Part shown: positions 9,308 through 16,704 of the stretch, piece by piece
Numbering within the stretch: position 1 is the stretch's first letter
Layout: each line of letters opens with the position of its first letter
Source: an uncultured Porphyromonadaceae bacterium
GTDB taxonomy: Bacteria; Bacteroidota; Bacteroidia; Bacteroidales; Muribaculaceae
Assembly: GCA_937989585.1 (NCBI GenBank)
Contig: CALKRW010000024.1
Span: forward strand, 1 to 62,518
Length of the DNA: 62,518 nt
Direction of reading: 5' to 3'
The notes under the pieces: model-generated
What the model was told of the DNA's origin: nothing
The model's input: the letters and a program-made list of their open reading frames with translations, nothing else
Databases searched by the model: none
Translations under genes and position numbers: made by a program

Positions 9308-9345
9308 AAAAACAAGGAGGGAGCGGGTGTGCCGCCTCCTCCTTG
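9308..9345 (-). terminator. Terminator of the 9370-10800 gene
   Basis: Minus-strand hairpin CAAGGAGG...GCGG pairing across a 5-nt loop, with one wobble and one mismatch inside a 14-bp stem, then TTTTT. Confidence 0.85.
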
Positions 9346-9369
9346 ATGTTACTGTTCTATCGTTACTGA

Positions 9370-10800
9370 TTATTTAACGACGACTTTGGCGGTCTTCGAG
9401 CCCTGGCGTGTGATGTAGAGGCCGGGGACGAGGTCGTTGCTGTTGACGGCCTGACCGTTGAGGTTGAAGTATTCGACGGGAGCGTTCACGTCGGTGTCGG
9501 CGGCGATTGTGCCTACGGCAGCATCGTGGTCGTTGACCCATTCCTCGGGAGCGACAGTGTAGACTGCCATGCCGTTGCGGCCCTTGTATGAGAGCACGTA
9601 TGCACCCTCGACGCCGTTGGCGTCGGTGTAGACGCGGGTCTCGCAGGCGTGGTAGCGGGCGCCGCCGTCAGAGGTTACGCCGAGACCACCCTCGGGGATT
9701 GTCCAGAATTCCTCCATTCCCTCGAAGGCCATGTCCTCGCCGAGTTCGCAGATGCGGGCACGGCAGGTGGCGCCGCTGTCATACTGCTCGAGAGAGTAGA
9801 AGATGAAGTTCTTGTCGTTGATGGTGAATTCGCCGACGCCGTTTGTGCCGACCTTGGGGGCGAGTTCGGTGGCCGAAGCGAAAGAGTCCATCATGCCGCC
9901 GGCGTTGTCATAGAGCGAGGGGCAAGTGGTGAAGCCGTCGACATAGAACATTGCGGCGGAGAAGTCCTCGTCCTTTACGATACGGACACATGAAGCGGTA
10001 CCCCATGCGGCCTGGTCGGCGGGATAGGTTTCTTCAGGCTTGATTGAGACGAAACTGCCTTCCTCCATGAGGGGGCCGAACTCGCTTTCGCCCTGAGCAC
10101 ACATCCAGCCATAGATGTAGGGGCTCTGTGTGTCGGCGCAGGTACAGGTCATGAAGGCGCAGCCTGCCTCGGCGCGTGTTACGTCACCGACGAGCGAATA
10201 GTAGTCGGTACGGCCGGTGGCCTCTTTCTCGTCAGCGGGTAGCTCGCAGGTGAAAGCCAGGGTCATGGCACCGGTTGCCATGTCAATCTGGTAGACGTTA
10301 TAGGGGCTTGCCTCGCCTTTCTCGACGTTGTAGGGAGTGGATTTGTAGCCGCATACCCAGACGTGGCCGAAATCGTCGCAGCCTACCTGGTTGGCGCAGA
10401 GCTGAACGTTGGTGGGCTGACCGTCGAGGGTGAGGAGCATGTCTTTCTCCAGTTCGCCGCTGTAGAGGTTTATTACAGAGAGGTGTGCGACTGCTGCTGT
10501 GCCCTCGTCGTTGAGGTCGTGCCAGGTGACAAGGATTTTGTCGACCATTGCTCCGCCTTCGGGGATTCGGGCGATGCAGGCTGTACGTGCGTTGTTGGAG
10601 CCGGCGAAGGGAAGTTTGTTCCATGCTGCAAGGGCAGACTGGTTGACTACGCCGTTGGGGTCGAGAGCGCCTGAGGCGGCGATCCACTGCGATTTGATGG
10701 CGATACCGTCCTTAACGGGGTATGTGAAGCCGTCGGAGACAGCAAAAGCCGACGAGGCGCCGAGGGCCACGAGGGATGCGAAGAGTAGAGATTTCTTCAT
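9370..10800 (-). CDS. Secreted cysteine-rich protein of unknown function
   Basis: 476 aa with signal peptide MKKSLLFASLVALGASSAFA. I do not recognise the family. Repeated blocks of the form ...YQIDMATGAM... and ...GHVWVCGYK... resemble a beta-propeller, but this is only a visual impression. About 14 cysteines are spread through the mature part (including a GCAFMTCTC block), unusual for a Bacteroidales secreted protein. The C-terminus YFNLNGQAVN...VPGLYITRQGSKTAKVVVK is the short sorting-type tail seen in other proteins of this window. Flanked by its own terminator, so probably monocistronic. A TAACTTTA box on the minus strand (10892-10899) is a possible weak promoter. Confidence 0.75.
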   Translation of the reverse strand: MKKSLLFASLVALGASSAFAVSDGFTYPVKDGIAIKSQWIAASGALDPNGVVNQSALAAWNKLPFAGSNNARTACIARIPEGGAMVDKILVTWHDLNDEGTAAVAHLSVINLYSGELEKDMLLTLDGQPTNVQLCANQVGCDDFGHVWVCGYKSTPYNVEKGEASPYNVYQIDMATGAMTLAFTCELPADEKEATGRTDYYSLVGDVTRAEAGCAFMTCTCADTQSPYIYGWMCAQGESEFGPLMEEGSFVSIKPEETYPADQAAWGTASCVRIVKDEDFSAAMFYVDGFTTCPSLYDNAGGMMDSFASATELAPKVGTNGVGEFTINDKNFIFYSLEQYDSGATCRARICELGEDMAFEGMEEFWTIPEGGLGVTSDGGARYHACETRVYTDANGVEGAYVLSYKGRNGMAVYTVAPEEWVNDHDAAVGTIAADTDVNAPVEYFNLNGQAVNSNDLVPGLYITRQGSKTAKVVVK

Positions 10801-10984
10801 AAATAGTTGAAATTTAGAGTGTTAAATATTGTGGTATTGGATTATTCAGTGTAGTGCAGACGATGTGGTATCAAAGATGTGGAATGACGCTGTAAAGTTA
10901 AGGTAATTTTTTAATGGGGTGTCGTTATTTTTGATAAAAAATGCGTTAATGAATATTAAAAAACCTTAACCCGCCGATTTATAT

Positions 10985-11017
10985 AAAAACCGCGCTCTCA
11001 TTAATGAAGAGCGCGGT
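10985..11017 (-). terminator. Terminator of the fructose-bisphosphate aldolase gene
   Basis: Perfect 10-bp inverted repeat ACCGCGCTCT / AGAGCGCGGT with a T-rich tail on the minus strand, 24 nt after the stop codon. Confidence 0.93.
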
Positions 11018-11041
11018 CTGTGTGTATGCGGCAGATAAGTT

Positions 11042-12040
11042 TTATTCTGCTTTGCCGGCGGAGCCGAGTACGTTGACGATTTTGTGCTTGTAGAGTTTCT
11101 CCATGTTGTCGCGGGCGGGGCCGAGGTACTTGCGGGGGTCGAACTCGGCGGGTTTCTCAGCCATGACCTTGCGTACGGCGGCGGTCATTGCGAGACGTGA
11201 GTCAGAGTCGATGTTGATCTTGCAGACGGCAGACTTGGCAGCCTTGCGGAGTTGCTCTTCGGGGATGCCGATTGCGTCGGGCAGTGCGCCGCCGAAGTAG
11301 TTGATGGTGTCGACTTCTTCCTGAGGAACCGATGACGAGCCGTGGAGGACGATGGGGAATCCGGGAAGTTTCTCCATTACTGCGTCGAGGACATCGAATG
11401 CCAGTGGCGGGGGAACGAGTTTGCCCTCGGCGTTGCGTGTGCACTGTGCGGGGGTGAACTTGTATGCGCCGTGGCTTGTGCCGATGGAGATGGCGAGTGA
11501 GTCGCAGCCTGTGCGGGTTGCGAAGTCAATGACCTCGTTGGGGTCGGTATAGGTGTGGTGGTCGGAGGAAACCTCGTCCTCGACACCGGCGAGTACGCCG
11601 AGTTCGCCTTCGACGGTCACGTCGTACTGGTGGGCGTAGTCAGCGACTTTCTTGGTGAGGGCGACGTTCTCCTCGTAGGGAAGGTGCGAGCCGTCGATCA
11701 TCACGGACGAGAAACCGAACTCGATGCAGTCCTTGCAGAGTTCGAAAGAGTCGCCGTGGTCGAGGTGAAGGACGATCTGGGGATGTTCCCAGCCGAGTTC
11801 CTTGGCATATTCGACGGCACCCTGGGCCATGTAGCGGAGGAGTGTGGGGTTGGCGTAGTTGCGGGCGCCTTTGGAAACCTGGAGGATGACGGGAGACTTT
11901 TCTTCTGAGGCAGCCTTGATGATTGCCTGGAGTTGCTCCATGTTGTTGAAGTTGAAGGCGGGAATGGCATATCCGCCCTTGATGGCTTTGGCAAACATCT
12001 CACGGGTGTTGACAAGGCCGAGGTCTTTGTAATTTACCAT
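11042..12040 (-). CDS. fba: Class II fructose-1,6-bisphosphate aldolase
   Basis: Zn-dependent aldolase interconverting fructose-1,6-bisphosphate with dihydroxyacetone phosphate and glyceraldehyde-3-phosphate (glycolysis and gluconeogenesis). 332 aa. Visible family motifs: VNTREMFAKA near the start, AFNFNNMEQ, LHLDHGDSFELC (catalytic Asp and Zn-ligand His), GELGVLAGVEDEV, and VLHGSSSVP in the phosphate-binding region. I start at MVNYKDLGLV (12040) rather than the in-frame ATG at 12082, because the family begins here and a TACCTTTG box lies 75 nt upstream. Stand-alone gene with its own terminator. Confidence 0.96.
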   Translation of the reverse strand: MVNYKDLGLVNTREMFAKAIKGGYAIPAFNFNNMEQLQAIIKAASEEKSPVILQVSKGARNYANPTLLRYMAQGAVEYAKELGWEHPQIVLHLDHGDSFELCKDCIEFGFSSVMIDGSHLPYEENVALTKKVADYAHQYDVTVEGELGVLAGVEDEVSSDHHTYTDPNEVIDFATRTGCDSLAISIGTSHGAYKFTPAQCTRNAEGKLVPPPLAFDVLDAVMEKLPGFPIVLHGSSSVPQEEVDTINYFGGALPDAIGIPEEQLRKAAKSAVCKINIDSDSRLAMTAAVRKVMAEKPAEFDPRKYLGPARDNMEKLYKHKIVNVLGSAGKAE

Positions 12041-12114
12041 TGGTTCTATGTTGAATAATTGGAGTTTGAAAAATTCGTTCAAAGGCGCAAGGGAGATGCT
12101 TCCCTTTGCAGGCG

Positions 12115-12122
12115 CAAAGGTA
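12115..12122 (-). promoter_or_regulatory. Promoter -7 box for fba
   Basis: Minus-strand TACCTTTG, exact match to TAnnTTTG, 75 nt before the chosen start codon. Confidence 0.6.
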
Positions 12123-12212
12123 CGAATTTATTTCATAAGTTGTGCCGTCAGATGCCGAAAAGGCTGTATGCCGCACACGGGAAGGCTGAAAGGATGCCGT
12201 AGTCCGTGACGG

Positions 12213-12512
12213 TCAGCGGTCCTGTTTCCCGGTCTTGCGTTCAACCTGATGCTCGATGGCCTCGACGCACTGGTCGAATGATTCCTCGAATGTCGGACAG
12301 GTCTTGACTGCCACAATCTCGCCTCCGGCGGGAAGCGTGACCTTGAGTGTGCATTCCTTGTTGAGGGCTTCGTCGTGTTTTATAAGGCGGAAGTTGACGG
12401 TGAAGTCAACGATGTCGGGGTTGCGGCGTGCGATTCGCTCTGCTTTTTTCTCGACGAACCTGGTGAGCTGGTCGTAGATGTTGAAATGGATGGCTTGGAT
12501 GTTGACGTTCAT
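12213..12512 (-). CDS. hpf: Ribosome hibernation-promoting factor (HPF/RaiA family)
   Basis: Short-form HPF/YfiA protein of 99 aa that binds the 30S decoding region in slow growth or stasis. Seen: N-terminal MNVNIQAIHFNIYDQLTRFVEKKAERI and the mid-domain pattern DFTVNFRLIKHDEALNKE, followed by a strand with PAGGEIVAVK and an amphipathic helix SFDQCVEAIEHQVERK, the beta-alpha-beta3-alpha layout of the family. No C-terminal dimerisation domain, so it is the short type. Starts 7 nt after the xerC stop, so it is co-transcribed with the recombinase. Confidence 0.92.
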   Translation of the reverse strand: MNVNIQAIHFNIYDQLTRFVEKKAERIARRNPDIVDFTVNFRLIKHDEALNKECTLKVTLPAGGEIVAVKTCPTFEESFDQCVEAIEHQVERKTGKQDR

Positions 12513-12519
12513 ATGTGTT

Positions 12520-13473
12520 TCATGATTTTTTGGCGCGGGGATGCGCCTGTTGATAATTATGTTGCAGTTCGCGATATGTAAGGTGGGTGTATATCTGTGT
12601 CGTGGCGAGCGATGCGTGTCCGAGTAACTGCTGTACGGCGTTGAGGTCGGCTCCGTTGTTGAGCATGTCGGTGGCGAATGAATGCCTCAGGACGTGGGGC
12701 GAGCGCTTGGGAGACGAGACTCTGCCGTCGAGTTCGGCGTGGACAATGCGGTTGAGCAGCCCGTAGTAGATCGGGCGGCCGTCGGGCCTCACGAAGAAGG
12801 TGTCTGTCGATGAGACTCCGGTGACGTCGGCCCGCAGCGAACGGTAGCGGTCGATGAGTCCGGCGAGTTCGGCTCCGAACGGGACTATTCTTTCTTTATT
12901 ACGTTTTCCGAGGACTTTTAGTTCGCGGCGTCCGGTGTCGACGGCCAGGTCTTCCAGTGATATGATTTCTGAGGCGCGTATGCCTGTCGAGTAGAGCATG
13001 TTGAGAATCAGCGAGTCCCTCAGTTCCGTGAAGTCGTCGGCGTCCCGGTCGGCGCAGTCTTCGTCGAGGATTGCGGCGGTCTGGTCGGGGGCGATGAAAC
13101 GCGGCAGGGTCTGTGGCGAGCGGACTGTGGCGACACCGCGGGTCGGGTCGGCTGTCAGTCCGCGGCGCCGGGACAGGAAACGGTAGAATGCGCGTATGGA
13201 GGAAATGTGGCGTTTGACCGAGCGGGGAGACATTCCGCTGTCGGCGAGTTCGGCCCCCCAGGCGCGGACGTCGGCGGAGGTAACGGCTGAAGGATCGAAT
13301 TCTTCGGGGGTGCCGGTGCAGAATGAGACGAAGGCGCAGATGTCGCCGCTGTATGCGCGGACGGTGTGCTGCGAGCGGCCGAGTTCGAGGGCGAGGTAGT
13401 CGGTGAATGCCCTGACTTCCGCCGGTTCAGGAGCATGTGTTAAGGATTCTATGTGCTTCTCTGTGTATGCCAT
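12520..13473 (-). CDS. xerC: Tyrosine recombinase, XerC/XerD type
   Basis: 317-aa tyrosine recombinase expected to act in chromosome-dimer resolution at dif. The N-terminal SAM-like domain (about 17-105) contains LGRSQHTVRAYSGDICAFV. The full catalytic set is visible: R166 (STGIRASEI), K190 (VLGKRNKER), H260 and R263 (HVLRHSFA), H286 (LLGHASL), and nucleophile Y295 (TTQIYTHL). Size and the lack of insertions fit the housekeeping Xer proteins rather than a phage or conjugative-element integrase. It sits between rpsU and hpf on the same strand. XerC against XerD cannot be decided without phylogeny. Confidence 0.9.
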   Translation of the reverse strand: MAYTEKHIESLTHAPEPAEVRAFTDYLALELGRSQHTVRAYSGDICAFVSFCTGTPEEFDPSAVTSADVRAWGAELADSGMSPRSVKRHISSIRAFYRFLSRRRGLTADPTRGVATVRSPQTLPRFIAPDQTAAILDEDCADRDADDFTELRDSLILNMLYSTGIRASEIISLEDLAVDTGRRELKVLGKRNKERIVPFGAELAGLIDRYRSLRADVTGVSSTDTFFVRPDGRPIYYGLLNRIVHAELDGRVSSPKRSPHVLRHSFATDMLNNGADLNAVQQLLGHASLATTQIYTHLTYRELQHNYQQAHPRAKKS

Positions 13474-13659
13474 GTGCGAATTTAAGGTTTTTTGCGGCCA
13501 AATGCAAGTTATTTCATGAAAACTTGGCGTAAAGGATGAATATTTCGACTTTCGGGACAGATTCGGCCGGTAGGGTTGTCTGTATTTTCTGTCACGTTCG
13601 GCGCGGATTGATTCCGTGACAGGGGGAAAGTCATCTTTCTTAGGGGCGGGTGTGAGTAT

Positions 13660-13691
13660 AAAACTGCGGCCGGTCGCGGAGAGCGGCCGGC
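13660..13691 (-). terminator. Terminator after rpsU
   Basis: 9-bp stem GCCGGCCGC / GCGACCGGC (one wobble, minus strand) with loop TCTCC and a TTTTAT tail. It lies between rpsU and xerC and may be partial, given the usual co-expression of these genes. Confidence 0.7.
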
Positions 13692-13725
13692 TGCTTGAGG
13701 GATATACGTGTGTTGCGGAGGACGA

Positions 13726-13917
13726 TTATTCCTCGACAGAGCGGAGTTTCTGGACGTAAACCGCTTTCATCATTTTCTTGCGGTTTGTCACTGAGGGTTT
13801 CTGGAATGCCTGACGGGCGCGAAGTTCTTTTACGATGCCGGTGCGCTCGTATTTGCGTTTGAATTTCTTTAGCGCTCTCTCGATGTTCTCGCCTTCTTTA
13901 ACTTGTACGATGATCAT
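13726..13917 (-). CDS. rpsU: Small ribosomal subunit protein bS21
   Basis: 63-aa basic protein of the 30S subunit that takes part in initiation. It has the family's N-terminal pattern MIIVQVKEGENIERALKKFKRKYERTG and the basic stretch VTNRKKMMKAVYVQKLR. Length is normal. It is first of the rpsU-xerC-hpf group and has a very good promoter at 13983-14013. Confidence 0.97.
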   Translation of the reverse strand: MIIVQVKEGENIERALKKFKRKYERTGIVKELRARQAFQKPSVTNRKKMMKAVYVQKLRSVEE

Positions 13918-13982
13918 GTTTTGTGTTGAAAATTTTTATAGTTGTTTTATTGAATTGACTTGCTGGTGGCTTTTTAGCGCGG

Positions 13983-14013
13983 CAAAATTAGCAATAGTTT
14001 TCGGATTGGCAAA
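13983..14013 (-). promoter_or_regulatory. Promoter of rpsU
   Basis: On the minus strand TTTG (14013-14010), 19-nt spacer, TAATTTTG (13990-13983). Full consensus, 66 nt before the ATG. Confidence 0.8.
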
Positions 14014-14080
14014 ATTTGGTGCCGTTTTTTTGCCGGAATTTTTATAAAAGCGGCCGGAAAGTGCTTTTGTGACGTTGTTG

Positions 14081-14629
14081 TCAGGGTTCGATGTCGGGAT
14101 CGCCTGGACGTTCGGGGGTGTCGTACCAGAGTGAGTAGCGGAGATAATTGCGCGCTATCTTGACATTCATCTCGCGTGTCTGCTCGGGGTCGATCTTCTT
14201 TATGAATTTCGCGGGAGCGCCTGCCCAGAGCTCGTGGGGGCCTACCTGGGTGCGGGAGAGGACTACGGAACCGGCGGCGATGATCGCGCCTTCGCCGATG
14301 ACGGCATCGTCCAATAGTACTGCGCCCATGCCGATGAGGGCCATGTCGTGGACGTGCGCGCCGTGGACAGTGACGTTGTGGCCTATGGAGACATCGTCGC
14401 CCAGGACGATTGTGGACTTTTTATATAAGGTGTGGAGGCAAGAGCCGTCCTGTATGTTCACGCGGTTGCCTATGCGTATGGAGTTCACGTCGCCGCGCAG
14501 AACGGTGTTGAACCATACTGAGCATTCGTCGCCCATGATGACGTCGCCGATGACTGTGGCGTTCTCGGCCAGGAAGCAGTCGCGGCCGAACTGTGGGGTG
14601 TGGCCGCGAAGGGGGATGATCAGAGCCAT
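14081..14629 (-). CDS. Gamma-class carbonic anhydrase-like hexapeptide protein
   Basis: 182-aa left-handed beta-helix protein. Repeated [LIV]G-type hexapeptide steps (ATVIGDVIMGDECSVWFNTVLRGD, then SIGHNVTVHGAHVHD) match the gamma-CA/YrdA/PaaY family. The three potential Zn ligands, H66 (LHT), H84 (GHN) and H89 (VHG), are present. Many members show little or no carbonic anhydrase activity in vitro, so catalysis is uncertain. The gene follows aminopeptidase P with a 52-nt gap on the same strand, probably co-transcribed. Confidence 0.9.
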   Translation of the reverse strand: MALIIPLRGHTPQFGRDCFLAENATVIGDVIMGDECSVWFNTVLRGDVNSIRIGNRVNIQDGSCLHTLYKKSTIVLGDDVSIGHNVTVHGAHVHDMALIGMGAVLLDDAVIGEGAIIAAGSVVLSRTQVGPHELWAGAPAKFIKKIDPEQTREMNVKIARNYLRYSLWYDTPERPGDPDIEP

Positions 14630-14681
14630 TGTTTCAGCAGTGGGGTATTTTTTGTTTGAGTATGATTATGCTATATTCGTT

Positions 14682-16481
14682 TCAGCGGGCGAGGGGTGCC
14701 GTGTGTTCCTCGAGCCACAGGCGCTCGGCGCTGTCGAGATGGGGCGTGAGGCGGTCGCGGACCATGCGGTGGTATGCGTTGACCCATTCTATTTCCTTGT
14801 CGCTCATTATCGATGTGTCGAAGAGGGTGAGGTCGAAGGGGAAGAGGGTGAGGGGCTCGAAGTGGAGGAAACGGCCGAATTCGTCGGACGAGTGTTCGGG
14901 GTCGTCGACAGTGAGGACAAGGTTCTCGCAGCGTATGCCGTGGACGCTGGCGCGGTAGAGGCCGGGCTCGTTCGATGTGACCATGCCCGGCATCAGGGGG
15001 ACGGGGACGTGGTTGAGCCGGACCGACTGGGGGCCTTCGTGGACATTCAGGAAGTGGCCCACGCCGTGGCCGGTGCCGTGCAGGTAGTTGAGGCCTTCGT
15101 TCCAGAGGTAGTGGCGTGCGAGCGCGTCGAGCTGATGGCCGGTTGTGCCTTCCGGGAACATCTGGCTCCCCAGGGCTATGTGGCCCTTCATCACAAGGGT
15201 GAAGTCGTGGCGCTGCAGGGCGGTCGGGTTGCCGCCTACCGAGACTGTGCGCGTGATGTCTGTGGTGCCGTCGAGGTACTGGGCGCCGGAGTCAAGCAGC
15301 AGCAGTCCGCCCGGCTCGATGGTGGCGTTGGACTCAGGGGTAGCGCTGTAGTGGACGATGGCGCCGTGCTCGCCGAATCCGGCGATCATGCCGAAACTCT
15401 CGTCGAAGAACATGGCCTGCTCGGAACGGCGCTGGCGGAATATGCGCATGACGTCGAGTTCTGTCAGGGTCTCGCCTTCGGCGAGCCGCTTCTCGATTTC
15501 CATGAATGCACGGACCAGGGCCACGCCGTCGCGCGTCATTGCGGCGCGGATTCCGCGGATCTGCGTCTCGTTCTTGCAAGCCTTCATCAGGGCGATGGGC
15601 GAGGCGGCCTCGAGCGGACGGGTGCCGAGGCGCTCGATGAGCGCGGCGGAGTTGCGTGAAGGCTCTACGAGAACGCGGACGTTGTCGGGAATGCCGTCGA
15701 TGTATTCGAAGAGGGCATCGTAGTTGAGATGGCTGACGCCTTCGTCAGCGAGGTAGCGGATTACCTCGGGGGTGAGTTTCGCTGGATTGATGAAGAGCAC
15801 CCTGTCGGTGTCGCTGAGATAGAGGAAACTCAGGGCTACGGTGGTGAAGGGGATGTCGTGGGCGCGGATGTTCAGCACCCATGCGATTTCGTCGAGGGCG
15901 GAAATCATTATCGCGTCGGCGCCTTCGGCATGAACGGCCTCGAGTACGCGCGAGATTTTGTCTCTGGCGGCTTCGCCGGCATACTGCAGTTCGTGGACGA
16001 AGACCTTGTCCTCGGACTGTGCGGGGCGGTCGGGCCAGAGTTCGGCGGCGGGGTCGAAGTCGGCCCTGACGGAGACGCGTGCCGAGGCGAGTTTAGCCTC
16101 GAGATGGCGTTTGTCGGTGGCGCTGAAGGTGTTGCCGTTGATGCCTACGTGCTGTCCGGGGCGTAAGACGTCGCAGAGCCACGTGCCGATGGAGGGCGTT
16201 CCGGGTAGGTCTTCTTTCATGAGCGATATTGTGGTGCCCTCAAGCTGGATGGCGGCCTGCAGGAAATATCGCGAGTCGGTCCACAGGCGTGCGTCGTCGG
16301 CGGTGACGACGAGCGTGGCGTTCGAGCCGGTGAAGCCGCTGATGTACTTGAGCAGTGCCCAGTGCTCGCCTATATATTCGTTCTGGTGGGGGTCTGTCTT
16401 GTTGATGATGACGGCGTCGACGCCGGAGGCCTTCATGGCGGCGCGGAGAGCGGCGAGACGGTCGATGTTCTCTTGTTTCAT
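14682..16481 (-). CDS. pepP: Xaa-Pro aminopeptidase (aminopeptidase P, M24B)
   Basis: Dimetal peptidase removing the N-terminal residue before proline. The 599 aa match the long three-domain type (like eukaryotic XPNPEP1), not the ~440-aa E. coli PepP. Two creatinase-like N-terminal domains (about 8-140 and 160-300) precede the pita-bread domain. Probable metal ligands: D397 (LLDSGAQY), D408 (TTDITRT), the His set in GTGHGVGHFLNVHEGP (472-481), E505 (SNEPGLY) and E519 (RCENLVL). No signal peptide, so cytoplasmic. A TATCTTTG box (16516-16523) lies 35 nt upstream on the minus strand, divergent from the next gene. Confidence 0.95.
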   Translation of the reverse strand: MKQENIDRLAALRAAMKASGVDAVIINKTDPHQNEYIGEHWALLKYISGFTGSNATLVVTADDARLWTDSRYFLQAAIQLEGTTISLMKEDLPGTPSIGTWLCDVLRPGQHVGINGNTFSATDKRHLEAKLASARVSVRADFDPAAELWPDRPAQSEDKVFVHELQYAGEAARDKISRVLEAVHAEGADAIMISALDEIAWVLNIRAHDIPFTTVALSFLYLSDTDRVLFINPAKLTPEVIRYLADEGVSHLNYDALFEYIDGIPDNVRVLVEPSRNSAALIERLGTRPLEAASPIALMKACKNETQIRGIRAAMTRDGVALVRAFMEIEKRLAEGETLTELDVMRIFRQRRSEQAMFFDESFGMIAGFGEHGAIVHYSATPESNATIEPGGLLLLDSGAQYLDGTTDITRTVSVGGNPTALQRHDFTLVMKGHIALGSQMFPEGTTGHQLDALARHYLWNEGLNYLHGTGHGVGHFLNVHEGPQSVRLNHVPVPLMPGMVTSNEPGLYRASVHGIRCENLVLTVDDPEHSSDEFGRFLHFEPLTLFPFDLTLFDTSIMSDKEIEWVNAYHRMVRDRLTPHLDSAERLWLEEHTAPLAR

Positions 16482-16515
16482 AGTCGTAGTGGGCTTGGTG
16501 TTGTGTTCTATGATG

Positions 16516-16523
16516 CAAAGATA
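16516..16523 (-). promoter_or_regulatory. Promoter -7 box for pepP
   Basis: Minus-strand TATCTTTG matches TAnnTTTG, 34 nt before the ATG. No good -33 element seen. Confidence 0.5.
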
Positions 16524-16651
16524 ACGAAAAAATTCGAGTCGGATTAATAAATTTCATGCTTCATCGGGGTGGAGTGTGAGATTTAATTAAATTTTGATTA
16601 AATTTTTAATACGAATGAAATGTAATTATTTCTTATTTAGGGATTTTTTAT

Positions 16652-16659
16652 TAATTTTG
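16652..16659 (+). promoter_or_regulatory. Promoter -7 box for the duplicated-module protein
   Basis: TAATTTTG matches TAnnTTTG, 45 nt before the ATG at 16705. Upstream is a TTATTTAG stretch near the expected -33 position. Confidence 0.6.
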
Positions 16660-16704
16660 CGCGTAGATACAGAAAATCTATTGTTAACTAATAAAAACCG
16701 TTTT

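Noticed and set aside
12520..13473. Integrase of a mobile element
   Set aside because: No attachment-site repeats, no mobile-element cargo, and the rpsU/hpf context fits a housekeeping Xer recombinase.
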